Source: Megamerina dolium (Eukaryota; Arthropoda; Insecta; Diptera; Megamerinidae). From it: a DNA stretch of 64,000 bases. How positions within the stretch are numbered: position 1 is the stretch's first letter; each line of letters starts with the position of its first letter. The notes beneath the pieces are model-generated. The model saw only the letters and a program-made list of their open reading frames with translations. It made no database searches and was not told the DNA's origin. Location of the stretch: contig OY978528.1 of the NCBI GenBank assembly GCA_963854835.1, forward strand, positions 11,936,242 to 12,000,241, read 5' to 3'. Positions 21,650-35,700 of this stretch are shown here, one piece after another. The translations under genes and the position numbers were made by a program.

Positions 21650-22020
21650 ATGCAGAAAATGGCAAATAAAAAGACAAGTAATAATGTTCCGGTAAAAATG
21701 GTTAAACAACAAAGTGATGTTAGTAGAAAGATGTGTAATTACAGATGAATCAAATTTTTTAAATCTCTTACTTATAGGACTTCAAAGATTTCAGCTCGTT
21801 TAGAATTGTCCTGTTTTATTGCTCGCTGATTGTGTTTTTGCCTGTAGCTACATTCTTCCTGCTGAACGCGCTAGTACTGGATCGTTTTTTTACGATGTCA
21901 GAGATTAAGAGTAATATTTACTCTGCAGTTGGCGCAGTTGTATCATTACATTTAGCTTTGGGACTTTATATATACAGAGCATACTTTGGAAGCACAATAT
22001 CACACGGCAAGGCTGACTAG
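21650..22020 (+). CDS. VMA21 homologue, V-ATPase assembly integral membrane protein
   Basis: VMA21 is an ER chaperone that helps build the membrane sector of the vacuolar H+-ATPase and escorts it to the Golgi. Exons 21650-21718 and 21778-22020 (donor GTTAGT, acceptor TATAG, intron 59 bp) encode 103 residues, the same size as animal VMA21. After a polar N-terminus come two hydrophobic hairpin segments, about residues 32-53 (VLFYCSLIVFLPVATFFLLNAL) and 68-92 (YSAVGAVVSLHLALGLYIYRAYF), joined by a short loop DRFFTMSEIKSN. The C-terminus HGKAD is in the position of the ER-retrieval signal. The start is the first ATG at 21650; a second in-frame ATG is at codon 4. Drosophila counterpart recalled as CG5969. 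Confidence 0.93.
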
Positions 22021-24831
22021 ATGGTGCATCTAGATTGATGTATGAATAATTTTTTATACAAATTTTTATTTTGTATTTAAGTTAATTCTCAATTATGTTA
22101 GCAGTATAAACCATTGTCTTAAATATAAGATTATAAGATTTGTAAATACAGAAACTAGCATTTCTATAATTGACGGAGCATTCAATTTCCATATAACCAT
22201 AGATGTATTAATAAAAATTATACAAAATTTCCTATGTTTGTATTTGCACTCAATTATCAATTACAAACGTTATTTCCTATATATTTATTACGATAATTTA
22301 TTAGCATATGATAAAATATTTACGCAATAGAATCTAATTTAAACAAAAATGTTGACTGGAACTTCAAATTGTGGATTGAGTTCATACCATGTAACAAAAT
22401 TTATTGTTCAATAGAGTAAATGTTCGATTATGTTTAAAATTTCCTGACAAGTAGATAAAAAAGTTCGTTAAAAGTGTTTCAGTAACACTTTTAACGAAAC
22501 ACACTAATGGTGTTTTCTTTTCTCGAAAAATTGCAACACTTATTTTGCCCTGTCGAATATAAATTTGTTTTTATTTTTATTTCAAAATTTAAAACTCATC
22601 TTTTTAAATGCTCCTTTTTAAGTATGATTCTATTAGAAAAATGAAACTGCTTAGATATTGAATGTTGAATTATTTGTGGGCAACATCTTTTTCGATAAAA
22701 GAAACGCCATAAGATCCGCTCATATTAACCGAGAACTATATTTAACGATATAGTGATGTTATTCAAAGATTAATATGAAGAAAAAATTGAAGATTCTGCA
22801 GAATTTGATTGTTGTTGGATATATGTCAAATAATGAAAAATTCAATAGCACGCACGAGCTAACGCAATATTGCGTTTTTAGTATAGCTTGTCGATGTAAT
22901 ACGGCATTTGTTAACTTGACTAAATCACGTAATTTTGTGTAAATAAATAAAAGTTGAAGTTAAAGTTGAAATAAAACAATGAAGTTCTTTAATATAATGC
23001 ATAATTTAACTGCTACACTCTCTAAAATGCGACCCAGAAAAAAGTTGTATAATTTAGGCACTTGTTTTGAGATTGAAGATTTGGTACGTATGAGATTAAT
23101 ATGTAATATGAGTATGTAGTAAGTACAAATGAACCATGGTGATTTGTTTGTACAGTTTTATATAAAAAACAGTGTAGGTGCATATATCCATGATAGAGTA
23201 GTGTAACAGCCTTCGAATTACATACATACATATGTGCATTCAATTAAGTCAACAGTATTCAACACTGAATTGGAAGTTTAATCAATGAATATGAGTTTTA
23301 TGTATAGTTATTGTGCTAAAATTTTTTTATCATTATATAAGTTTTGTTTTAGAAATTAATCAAATAAATTTTGGGTAGTTTTGGTATTAACAATGCATTC
23401 GGAAATACATTTTGAACCAAGTTAATTTATAATAGATATGTAAACAAAGAACACAGCTGCGAGTAGTACTATAATATGTAGAATAACATCGAATGTGTAC
23501 AAAATTTAATATTGAGCAAAACGCAATGCAGCGTTATTGCGTCATGTTTTTACGAATCTACCTTGTAGGAAACCGTATATAATTTTATTGTTAGAATTGG
23601 ATTCATGGGACATAATAGTAGTATTCAGTTTCTAATTGCAAATTATAAGCGTGCAATTCAGTTTCCATATCCTTCTACATCAGTGTCAAATCAGTATTGA
23701 GTATGTATAAAAAATAAAAGGTACAGGTTTTTAACGTTGTATGCTTCTAACTGCAAAGCAAATGCTGGTATATGTATATTTTGTATTTCTGATTGCAATA
23801 TTTTGCAATATTATGTATTTGTTTACAAGAGCATATGCAATGCATTTCAAGTGAACGCACAAACGGTTAACTTTGGTATGATTACAAGAGAAGACATTAT
23901 TCGATAAAGCCCTGAAAATCAATAGTACATGTCTTACTTTTACAAATAGCATAAAATAAATAAATAAATAGCATATTTACTTTCAAAAACATACTTATGT
24001 AGATGGAATTTGTTGTGTTTGCCATAATTGCATAAAATTGTATTTTATGCTGGGGCTTTCATTTTCTTCTAATAAAACTATTTGAAGAGGGTTGTATTAG
24101 ATGAGGTTGCATTGCGTTTGCGCCATTTCATTTAGCTTATTTTAGTATAAAAAATGCAATATTTTGCATATTTATGTTATTTTCTACAATTTACTTGAAT
24201 TATTTTATTCACAAATAACTTATTCTATCGTAATTGTATAAAATGAAGATTTAAAACGTGGATTTATAATTCATAAAATTAAATCATCCTCAAGAGGAAT
24301 TCAAATAACCGATTTTCGACTATTACACGTAAAATAGTGTCAATAATGGCTGTCAATCATGTATCCAACCAATTGAAAAATTACAGAATAATTTCTGAAT
24401 GCGTCATGCGTGTTATGCGTTCGTAATCTAATCTTTGATACGACATCACATACGTGTGAGATAACAAGTGTGATCGTCTGAAAGGCGCATTTAAACGATA
24501 AGCTTTTTGTATCACTGAGCTCAAAATAAGTAACTGAATTAATAGCAAAGTGTATTAGGAATAAATGAAAATATATGTAGGGAGAAATTAAATAATAGTT
24601 AGAAATAAAATGTTTTACTGTAAATAATTAGCGTATCAAGAGAATATATAGAAGTGTTTATCGCTGACGTGGGTGCCTAGATACTATAGATACACTCTAC
24701 GCAAACAAAGTGCTGCAATTGAAAACACCTGTTGATTTGTAATAGGGAGTAGAACGTATTGTACAATTCATATATCTATAATTTCAGTGCAATTGAAGCG
24801 CAAGCTTGCAAGAATTTGTTTATACATAGAA
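22021..24831. other. Intergenic between VMA21 and glutaminyl cyclase
   Basis: AT-rich, no supported coding region. The AATAAA near 22209 may serve VMA21. A perfect hairpin at 22465-22497 is listed separately. Confidence 0.5.
22465..22497. repeat. Perfect 14-bp hairpin
   Basis: TCGTTAAAAGTGTT and its exact complement separated by the 5-base loop TCAGT. It lies 445 bp after the VMA21 stop. It is not followed by a T-run on either side and has no known role. Confidence 0.75.
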
Positions 24832-25956
24832 ATGCATAGGTTCAAATTCTTAAATTATATTTTCGTCACTCTGTTGATTGCCAGTGCATTTGCAGAAGTA
24901 AATAATGCCGGTGATTTTTTAGTTGGACGAAAACAGGTATTTTAGCATTCTATATACATTGTTATAATTATATTTGTAAACTTTTTCTTGCTTTGTATTT
25001 GTCTTTAGATATCCTATCGTAGTGCAGATTTGACGCAGGATCGGTTTCTTTCCATTAGTCGTCTCTCTGATACAAAACATTTGCGTGAAGCAGTAAAAAA
25101 CATACTAGTGCCACGTATTGTTGGCACAGAGGGACATACCCGTGTACGCAATTATATCGTAGAGAGCATGCAGAAATTGCAATGGAATGTTGAAGTACAT
25201 AAATTCCATGAGAATGTACCTGTATTTGGAAAATTACATTTTCATAATATCATTGCAACATTAAATCCGAATGCAGAACGTTTTTTGGTTCTCGCTTGCC
25301 ACTATGACAGTAAATATATGCCCGATTTTGAATTTCTTGGCGCAACCGATTCAGCAGTACCATGTGCGATGCTAATAAATCTGGCAAAGGTGCTGCAAGA
25401 TGAACTTGAGCCGTTTCGCTCATCGAATAAGCTCAGTTTAATGTTGCTCTTTTTCGATGGTGAAGAGGCATTTGAAGAGTGGACGGCGAAAGATTCAATT
25501 TATGGTGCTCGTAATTTAGCAAAGAAATGGGACGCTGAAGGTGTAATAGATCGCATCGATATGTTGGTGCTATTGGATTTGATCGGAGCGCCTGACCCAA
25601 CATTTTACAGCTTCTTTCCAAATACCGAATCATGGCATTCACGGCTGGTAGATATTGAAGATCGTCTTTCGAATGCTGGCCTCATGGAACGTTATGCTAA
25701 TAGTGGTGTTTCGCGTCATAATCCGAATCGTTATTTCCAACCAAATTCACTACGTAGTTCATACATTGAGGATGATCATTTGCCCTTTTTGAAGAGAAAC
25801 ATACCAATTTTGCATTTAATACCATTACCATTTCCATCTGTTTGGCATACGGCAAACGACAATGAATCAATTATTGACTATGTTACCACAGAGAATATTG
25901 GCCGTTTGATACGTGTCTTCACAATGGAATACTTACTTAGTTCTGTTAGTACTTAA
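24832..25956 (+). CDS. Glutaminyl-peptide cyclotransferase (QC/isoQC-like)
   Basis: Zinc enzyme that cyclises N-terminal Gln (or Glu) of peptides to pyroglutamate. Exons 24832-24936 and 25009-25956 (GT/AG intron of 72 bp) give 350 residues, normal for animal QCs. The N-terminus MHRFKFLNYIFVTLLIASAFA is a signal peptide or membrane anchor. The zinc ligands expected for M28-type QCs are in place: D149 in GATDSA, E188 in FFDGEEAF, and H315 in SVWHTAND; E187 is the general acid/base, D225 (LLDLIG) and D291 (EDDHLPF) are the conserved acidic pair. C132 and C154 could form the disulphide known in the family. Nothing suggests inactivation. A polyadenylation signal lies at about 26014. By synteny the counterpart is probably Drosophila isoQC (CG5976), from memory. 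Confidence 0.94.
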
Positions 25957-26520
25957 GTAATGACAAAGTTGAAATGTTTAGTACGTAGATGGTACGTACG
26001 TACTTTATTGTGCAATAAAAAATAAATGTTTATGTTATAAGACGAGAAATTAAGGCACGCCGTTTAATGTTTTCGATTTTTTTTTTGTATTCCATGTGGA
26101 AATGATTTTACAATTATATTTTAGTAGAATATGCCTTATTTACTTAAAATCTAGATTGTACACACAAGAAAATCAACATAGTATATGAGATACAATTTTA
26201 TAAATTATACCAATTATAAAAAATAATACATATACATATTTATATAAAATCTAGAATAATTATTAAAATTATTTTGTTAATATAATAAAAGCATTGTTTT
26301 ACAAATTATTTACACAATAGTGTTTTTGTTCGTCTGTTTTACATTATAACGTACCTGGATCACTATATCCACATGAATATGTATATGATTTGAAGGCATA
26401 CGTATTTACACTTAATACTCTAGACATATGTATGAATTTATAAAAATACATATTTTAACAAAACAACTATAGTCTAAGATTGTACGATAATTCAAAATGC
26501 ATTTCGCATTCCTGAGACAT
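25957..26520. other. Shared 3' intergenic region of two convergent genes
   Basis: The glutaminyl cyclase (+) and zinc transporter (-) end towards each other. The only clear element is AATAAA at about 26014 on the plus strand. Confidence 0.5.
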
Positions 26521-29500
26521 TTACTCTTGTGAAGAATCAACAGATCTTAATTCTCTGTTGCCTTCCGTATTGGGTGAAATTGATTCTTCTGGCTCTTCGT
26601 ATGATTCTTTGGTGTTATTTTCCTTAATAATTTCGGGTTTACTCAGCAATTCACTTACTGTCACAGGTTTTTTAGACGACTCTGGACACTTTGTAGACGC
26701 TTCTGGTTGTTTTGTACATGTAATATATTTTGTTAAACTAAGCTTTTTCCCATTATGCATTTTATCATTAGTATTGGCGATGCCATTATGACTATGACCG
26801 TCGGAATGACTATGTCCCTTTTCATTGGCTCCACTCGAACATGTAGTAACCTCATGCAGATCTGTACGTGAATCTCGGCAACAGACTTTATCGGCACATT
26901 CTATGGCACTACATTGTACCAGGCACTCTAGCGATGGTGTCGCTTTGGCACAATGAAATTCTGGTTGTATAGTGACTTCGGTAATACCTTGTTCGTGAAA
27001 ATATGCACGCACATCTTCGATTATTTTCGAATATAGTTTGGGACTTTGAAATTTAATATGTATTGTAGCGACATATTGTTGAGCCGATAATTGCCAAATA
27101 TGGAGATCGTGATAATTTACGATTTGTGGAAATTTAGTGACTAGAGTACGCTCGAAAATTTCCATATCAATGGAACCGGGTATGGTCTGAAGCAGAATGA
27201 GACAAGATTCCTTCACTGCAAATAAAATGAACAAGAAAAAAAAAAAACTATTATTGAATATTCAAAAAGAAAAAAAAAACAATAAATCACTTACTATAAG
27301 GATAACTAAGTGATACCAATAGAATTACTGAAAATATTGATAATACTGGATCAATAAATTTGGCTGTATGCTCCTCATCTTCCGCCATATAGACAATAAG
27401 GGCACAGACAATAACGAAAATCGTACTTGATACATCACGCAACATCTCTACGGCACCCTGACGTTTCATTTGATATTGCACCTGATGACCACTTTCGGCT
27501 TTTAGATCATCAACATTTTTACATTCTTGATCATTTCGTGTTTTCGATAATTGACGATTATCTGCTTTCAATGTTAGCTCACCACTATTTGACATTGCAC
27601 GATCCAAAACAACATTTCCACTTGGTGTTACATGTAAAAAGCTACCTTGATGCATAGTGTAGCCACCGATTAGAAGATATGTCAAACCATTCAATACAAG
27701 ACCGACAAAACCCAATATCATTACCGGTATTGGTAAATGCATTGTATCCTGATGATCGATATGCACCAACGTTTGTAATGCTTCCACGACCAGTGAAAAT
27801 GACAGAGATGCCAGAATAATGCAAACGATTAACATTGCCAAAATATCGATGCGCGTCCAACCGAATGTATTTCGTAATTTTAACGCACGACGTTCCTGTT
27901 TTTTAAGCGATTGCTCTTCCACAGTAATTTCGGCAATTTTATTTTCCATCGATTCAACCTGCATTGTCGACTCGTCATCAATTGTAACATCAGCGGAATG
28001 CTCATCACATCGGGGTGGATTTTTACTATGCTATAAGTATAATTTAAAAGAAAAATTTTGTAATGCAGTTCATTAAAGTCTGTCTGTGGCAATTTAAAGC
28101 AAATTAATAACTAAATTCAATATTTCCCCAAATCGACCAACATTTTCAATCATAGTGTGAGCTCATATTTCTAATCTGCTGCATAGTTTTTTAATTATAC
28201 TATAATTAAAACAGAGACTTATTCACGCTTATATTCTTCATAAATAAAAAATCCGATATTTTGGAACTTAAAAGTGATATCTTTATAGTTAACCTTGAAA
28301 TTATGTTCACATTCCCATTCGTTGTTATTAGAAATGTATCAAAAATATGTAAATAATTCAAGGTCAACTATAAACATTCGATTTTTGCATTTAAAAAAAA
28401 ACAGATCACCATTCATTACAAACAAATTGCAATCATTATCAATGAATGATTCAAAAATGTTGCTCATGATATAAATATACTCGTTATTGATCTCTGATGT
28501 GTGCGCGTGTTCGTGTGGGTGGTATAGTACGTATATTAAAATACTGACTAATAATTATAATTATTTGGTGTCATTCTTAATACTTGATAAGCTTATAATA
28601 GGCAAACAAACAACACATTAAGTTAATTTGTGATATTTATATACGATTGTGTACTACTATGTATAAATAAACGCTATTCAAAGGAATTTCATTTGATTAA
28701 AAGTATTTTGAACCTATATTTAATATACAAATATTTGAAATGACTGGCAAATTATTCATTTTTAAATGTCAATGAACCACAACAGTCTTAGTTCAATTTG
28801 AACTAAGAGGATAATTAATTAATTGTTAATTACAGCAAAAATTAAAATTATATATTAACTGGTAAACGAAATCGGACGATTTTGTTGTTTACATTCACGA
28901 TTAAAAATGATTTTTGAAAACTATGAAATTATTGTTTTTAACAATTTTCTACCTTATTGGCGGATTTCTTAATTAAAATATTGAAGGCATTGATAAAAGC
29001 AAAAGAAAGACATTTATATATTTGTATGAAAAGTCCTTTTATTTGCAAGATACAATTATTTTTCATGACAGGTAACTGTAACTGCGGTAATCTTATTTGT
29101 TAACCCAATAAACTATTTCACACAAAATTTGATGATATTCCGTTCATAATTAAATGTTGTTGCTATACAAAATTTTTGTTATATTAAAGAAAGATTGGTA
29201 AATATGAATTGGCCACCATCCAATGGTAAACTTCTGAATTATTGCAAAAAAAAGTACCCTTTCTATGGACATGTTGATTTATCAAGAAATCACCCGAATT
29301 TATAGTATGTACATATGTATATACCTTCACGTATCAACAGATTATACTAAATTTTATACTAATATCAAATCTAACTATCGTATTGGGAGACCATTATTAC
29401 TACAGAATTAAATTGATTTTGCTGCATCATTTAATTGAATATTATAGCCAGATATTAAATAACAAATTGTTGTTGTTTTAGTTGTTTTCGTTTTCCTTCA

Positions 29501-31620
29501 TACAAAACTTATTGCATAATACCAAACGCATAATTCCATTTGAAACGTGGACACATGCTGCGTTTCTCCAACGTATATTTGATCTCTATAGATGTATATT
29601 TCTTTATTTCTATTGTTGTTATGTGTGCGTTTTGTTTGTTTTATTTCTTTGTCTTATTTCTTTCATTCATTCACTACTTGCACTTTTCATTTCATTACTA
29701 TTGTAAATTTAGAGTGACGTGTGATGCAGTTATTGCTGTTTTTGTCCATATAGGTAGGTGTCAAGGCGTTTATATTTTAGATGGTGGCACTGCGACATTA
29801 ACGACATTATTACAATACACGCATGTATTTGTTTTAGGCGCACTATTGTCAAACTCAAGTAGTGAAATCAAGATGGCGCATGGCATACAAAATTGACATG
29901 ATGGATAGCAACAGGAATTGAAAATATTGTTTTGAATAAAAGAAAAAATAAATAAATAAGGAAAACCAAGTGTTCAGTTAACATCACCTTCTAATTCCAC
30001 CATGTTTATTTGTAATTTTTATTTGTGTGCACATACTTATATCTTTCCATTATGTTTTTACTAATAAGGAAATAATTATTATTGGTAACTTTTGTTTAAA
30101 TGTTAACCTTGAAAATTAGGTTGAATATAGGTCAATGAACGAGTTCATATATGTGCATGTATGCACATATGGACATACATAAATGAAAAAATATATTGTA
30201 TTAAATGTAAGAGAATTATTAGTTTTATCTATTTTTTTTTTTCAAATTAATTGTAGCGTACATTGGTACAAAATGTTATTGAATATGCATTTCTTGTGGC
30301 ATGGAAAATGATAATCGGCATTTACATGTATCAAAAGAAAAATGGCCGATTAAAGTAATTTTTAAATTATTTTTAAGTTGTTTTGAGTACCTACTGCATG
30401 TATTTGTTTTTATAAGTGCTGAGTACATTTATTAATGAAACCAACGCTTTTCGAATATTATATGTTAATATATTAATTTGCCTGTAAAGCCCTAGGAATT
30501 CATTCTTAGCACGCCACCTTCAAATGTCGTTATAAAAACAGGGATTGACAATTGGAACCTTTCTCATCGACTCGCGCTAATACCTACATATTTTTAAACG
30601 GCTTGGCTCATTGCAAAACTAAAACTTTGATTCAAGAAATTCCATGTTTGAACAAGTCATTTTTTTAATAGCTCTATTTGAACAAATTTAGAATTGAAGA
30701 CTCTTAAGGAATATAATAAATAAACGATATTTTGTAGACGATCGAAAATCGACAAAGATCCCCAGGAATCTCTTCGAGAAATGTCAAATGTACAACCGAC
30801 ACTCATTAATTCTTATCCACAGCGTCTATTTTATAGTTATCGATTATCTTTACAGCTTAGCTGAGCTCCCCTGCAAAATAAAAATAAATCCGCCTGAACA
30901 TCGACAAATATTCTCATAGCTGCCTAGTAATCAACCCTATGGCGGTGAAATGTTGATCCGATTCACATTAATTTTTCACCATATCTCTATCTTTTAGAGG
31001 GCTCCCCTACAAGATACATGTTTTTACGATTGCTGTATAAACTAAAACGTAGACTGGTCGAAATTTGCAATTTCTTTTCACTTCCATGGGGAAAGACGAT
31101 TGAAATTATGTAGATTTTATTATTTTTTCCGAGCTCCAGATTGTGACCATTTTCCACCACACAATTTGTCACATTTTAAAGTACACTGTGCAATACTTGA
31201 CTACTCTACTTACGTATTTGTCCCAGAAATATCAAAAACACCCCGGAGAAGGGCAATAATTTTTTGTAAACTAATTTAAATAATTTTTGTGCAATATTTT
31301 ACTAAGGAAATAAAATGATCCAAAATAAATGATTTCTTTTTTTGTCAAAAATTCAATTGTAGCTAATCTATTGTCACACAGGATACCAAAAAAGGATACA
31401 TTTTGCTCAACACTTTACTCGCTGTACTCACCTTAATTGTAATAATGCAACCGGTGAGTGCAAAAATATTGCACAGCATATGATATGATGCTGTCAAGAG
31501 TGTTAAAGCATGTGTTATGTGACTGAACACTAGTTGTACACTAAAATAAAATATTGATAGCGCTAATACAATGTACAATTGTGCAGGTTGAAAACGATAA
31601 AGTATTTCTTTAATTGGCAT
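26521..31620 (-). CDS. ZnT1-like (SLC30/CDF) cation transporter with altered metal-site residues
   Basis: Cation diffusion facilitator, expected to move zinc out of the cytosol. Minus-strand exons 31620-31432, 28030-27295 and 27215-26521 join in frame to 539 residues (donors GTGAGT, GTAAGT; acceptors TATAG, GCAG). Six membrane segments can be placed: two in exon 1, TM3 to TM6 in exon 2, followed by the cytosolic domain starting KESCLILLQTIP and IHxxHIWQL-like (YHDLHIWQLS). The Cys-rich stretch VQCSAIECADKVCC and the His-rich GHSHSDGHSHNG lie in the C-terminal tail; the TM4-TM5 loop lacks the His cluster usual in ZnT1. The metal site differs from the family: TM2 reads H47-x3-N51 (usually HxxxD) and TM5 reads E258-x3-D262 (usually HxxxD). 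Likely counterpart of Drosophila ZnT77C (recalled). Intron 1 is 3.4 kb. Confidence 0.92.
30740..31030. repeat. Degenerate ~160-bp repeat, array 2 (in ZnT intron 1)
   Basis: Two units related to array 1, with ATTAAT anchors at about 30805 and 30967 (162 bp apart). Shared blocks include GACAAATATTCTCATAGCTGCC, GGCGGTGAAATGT and GAGGGCTCCCCTACAAGATA. Confidence 0.75.
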
Positions 31621-33879
31621 CTTTTATTTTCGTTATTTGAAAATAATGGCGATGATAATGATGATTGTTATTATTTTCAATTGATTTTAATATTTTTCTT
31701 TTTGTATATATTCTTCTTGTCAAATTCTCATTTATTTATCTGAAAGTATAAAAGAAAAAAAAAACATGCAAATTAATATTAATTATGGACAAATAAAAGA
31801 AATATTTTTCTTTAATATGAACATGCATTATTTTTCACTGTGTACTTAAAATTTACTTAAATTTTATGCGGTGATTATGAATCAATTAAATACAACTTAA
31901 TTACTTATTTACTGATATTTGTGGCTGTATACCAGTTATTTAAGAATTATAACTAGAAAGTGCTAATTACTAATATTACTAATACTTATACATATTCAAA
32001 TTAATACTAACATAAGTATACACCATTTATATTGGATTTGATAAATTTTATTTGATCAAAGATTTAGCTCAATTGTAATATACGATACCTGCCATCAAAT
32101 GAACAACATGGATATATTTTTTAACAAGCCAATTTATGTCGTTCACTTTTGGAAGCAAATATTCCTATTTGGATTAATCGTTACACTCTGATGTACAAAC
32201 GAGTACATACTTTTGTGTACATACGTAAGACCTTCAATTTTTTATTATGGCATTTGTAATAGACGTCGTTGCATAACATACTTTACCATTTTAAATTAGA
32301 CTAATTATGTCGCTCTTATGTTTAACAATAATCTATTTGATTTAATATTTGTCCTCAATTATATTAGCTATATATAGTAGGTACAACTAAGAGTAATTGA
32401 AAAGTGTAAAATCTATCATAGAAATAAAAAACAAAAGCAAAGAACAACAATAAAATAATTTACATTATTCAAAACGAATAACCAACTACTGTCGACTTCA
32501 ACACCAAATTTAATTTACTTCCTGAAGAGGGATCATTTTTTAATAGTCAGTATTAACTTATGGCGATTTCTTTTCCCGAAAAAAAATCGCTTTTCTAAAA
32601 ATGTAGCGCTTTAAAATGGCACAAGAACAGCATTTTTTGCCCTCAAAAAACGATAGGGCAACATTTGCACGAATAACAATATATATGAAACATATATTGA
32701 TATTCGGAGTGTTTGCGTATCCCTACATGACTTAGCTGTCTGTTGTATTTGACTTATTAATTGTACGAGACAAGGCAAGGTAAGAAGAGGAAAGCATAGC
32801 GGCGCAAACTAGTAAATAAATATGTGTACTTTGTAATTAGGACACTAGTTCAAAAGTAACAATCAAAATATGGGCTTAATGTCAAAGATACATAGATGAC
32901 TGATCCAAAGATGCATATTGCTCTAGATATCCATCGTCAAAAAGTATATTAAATATGGGATAAATATAAGGAACACTGCCTAATAAACTGAAATCTTTCT
33001 CTATTTCATCATCAGTTTGACAGAATGCATTTTTTCATGACATCTTTGCTATATTTATATATATTTGTATATTCCTAAAATAATTTTTACTTATTTAATA
33101 TGCAAGGATTCAATTCAAAACGAAAAATTAAGGCTTATCCGCTTTTCATTTTGATTTCACTAGTGCCGAGCAAAAAACTCGTGTAATCACACTTGATGAA
33201 ACGGAAAATAATTATCCCATGTTCAGCTATCAAAGTACTGGTCTTGTAACAACGATCCCAGATGTTCTACAGCGGATTAACTTTTCTTCAACTAACACGT
33301 AGTTATCGATTTACATTAGATTCTCGGTTCAAACCCTGACTCGACCAATTCAGCACGATTCCTTTCACAAATGCAAAGAATTGTTTTTTATTGTTGCCTC
33401 AATAAATATTTGCGACAATCAAAATTTGCCATGAAAATATTTCACAACAGTTTTGGTTTTCAAGTTTTGTTAGTCCTATAAAATTTCTCACACAGAACTA
33501 GAATAAAATAGAAGTTCAAGTTCAAGGCTATATCTATGGAGTATTAATATAAAACGTCTACGTCGAATAGATTGAAATTAGTCACAGAGATTAATCGATC
33601 TAAATTGAAATTTGCATTCAGTAAGATCAATAACAAGAAATTTCATAGTAAATATTTCCGCTTTAACCCTATGGTGGATGCATGTTTTTATAATATACAA
33701 AATAACAAATGTCTTTATAATCTTTTCATTCAGAATATGTTTAGTTCCCAATAGATTTCTCTCAATACATCATCACAAGTACTTGTTATTTTTGAAATGA
33801 TGTAGAAAAAACCAAAAAATCTTTTATATAATTTGAGGAAGTAATTGTTTTAAGCAGAAGCTTTGTTAAAAAAGTACAC

Positions 33880-34165
33880 GTGTTAATTCCAAAATTTCGA
33901 ACCACTTTAAACTTTTTTTTTCTTTGAGATATTTGAGCTCAAATTCATCATAAGGAAGGAAGTTAGCCTTATTCTTATAGGACAAGCCCATTTCAGACAG
34001 TAATTGTATTCAGAAAAAATTAATTTCCAGAAAAGGTGCATGCTTTTAAGGTCTAACCACTCTCGCCACTTCTTTTAATTCTTTTCCCTTAGAGATATTT
34101 GTGCTCAAATTCATCATTAGAAAGAAAGTTAATCGATTGTCTCTTGTTCTTATAGGGTTAAATAT
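33880..34165. repeat. Two-copy tandem duplication, ~166 bp
   Basis: GAGATATTTGAGCTCAAATT followed by CATCATAAGGAAGGAAGTTA at 33926 recurs, diverged, at 34092 with CATCATTAGAAAGAAAGTTA. Both copies follow a T-rich run and precede TTCTTATAGG. Confidence 0.6.
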
Positions 34166-35700
34166 TTTCATACGCCTTAGTTGCCAAGATTTTTTTCCTT
34201 TGAATTTTTAATTACTATTGGAAATGTATTAATATGCAAATATATTAGAATTAGATCAACAAGTTTTATATATAAATTACATCGATGAATATGACCTGCT
34301 ATTGAATTATATAAATTAATATAAACAAGTGTGGGTTGTTCTTATTAAAAATGCTTTTACGTTTTCTCTTTATTGTTATCAATTATAATAGTTTTGAAAT
34401 TTATTCCAAATTAATTATATTATTTTAATAAGTCGAATAATAAATAAACAGTACATATCTACACAATAGTAATGCTGCATGCTACATATTTCAATTACGA
34501 CAATTTTATTTATTTATTCATTTACTTACTGATTCAATTAGGTGAAAATATACACATGTGTATTTACGTAATTTGCTTTCTCGTTTTGAAAATCTTTTTG
34601 CAAACAATACCGAATGAAATTTTCCCACAGTCATGATATTTATGTACATTGTCTTTAATTTTTTTTTTTTTGCACAACACATAATTAAGTAAAGATTAAA
34701 TGGTTCAATCAGTCATAGCACTTCAATTATCCACTCTAATGCAAGAGTGATCGGTAAGAGACACTTCCGAGATAAAATAAGAAATATGCTGCGTACATTT
34801 TTAACAGACTTGGAAAAAATAAGCCAATTCGATCGGTAATTTTATATTTTATTTGCATTCTAAATATAACATAGAATTCTTTTCGTGCTATGAAATTACT
34901 AGATTTTATACATACAAGCAAAGATTTTTATTTAAATATTTTTATGCATTTATTTATTAACTTAAACTAAAGGAAAGAACACTACTCAATGAAAAGCCCT
35001 CTCAAAGGACAATAAAATTACAAGAATTTACTATAAATAACAATTCTCGATTCCTTCCATTGAGTGTGAATATTCTAATATGACCGAATTTAATTTTCAC
35101 ATTTCTTTTTTGCCTCTCTTTCATATTGATATAGCGCAGAAACTAAATTAGAGTAAAATGTCAGCGATTTGCAAATACGAATACAATAGTAAGTGTGTAC
35201 TTCCTCAATTATTCAATTTACATGATTTAAAATGAAAATGAGAGTAGATACACTAGAAAAAACAAATCTTTATTAAATCTTTATTAATACATGTATCCAT
35301 GTTTTTCATTTCAAATGTAGGTTACTCAGGTGAACTCAATCCAGAAAATCAAGAGAATCTAGCAGTGAAAACATCTCATTTTTGAATATGAAATGCTGAT
35401 ATAAAAGCAGAATTTAATAAAGTTAAGGTGGACTCTGCATTTTTGCTGGGAGCATACAAGTTTACCAGATTAAAAATAGTCCAAAAAAAGCATAATATGA
35501 TTTTTTGGACTTTCTGAATCTGATATATCTCTAATAGATGCTGAACAAATTTTAAGTTACTGCTTTTGTGGTTGAGATTGTGAATTTTGTGTTGGTTTTC
35601 GGGGTAAGAAATGACGAAATACAATTACAAAAAGTTACACCGTAGCTCTCAGATATAAAATAATATATTAAAAGTACTCCAAAAAAAATTTTAACTTCTT

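Noticed and set aside
26558..28076. Plus-strand frames across the ZnT exons
   Set aside because: Antisense of well-supported exons.
29482..29896. Plus-strand frames of 74 and 118 codons in ZnT intron 1
   Set aside because: Phe/Leu-rich chance translation of T-rich DNA, no motif.
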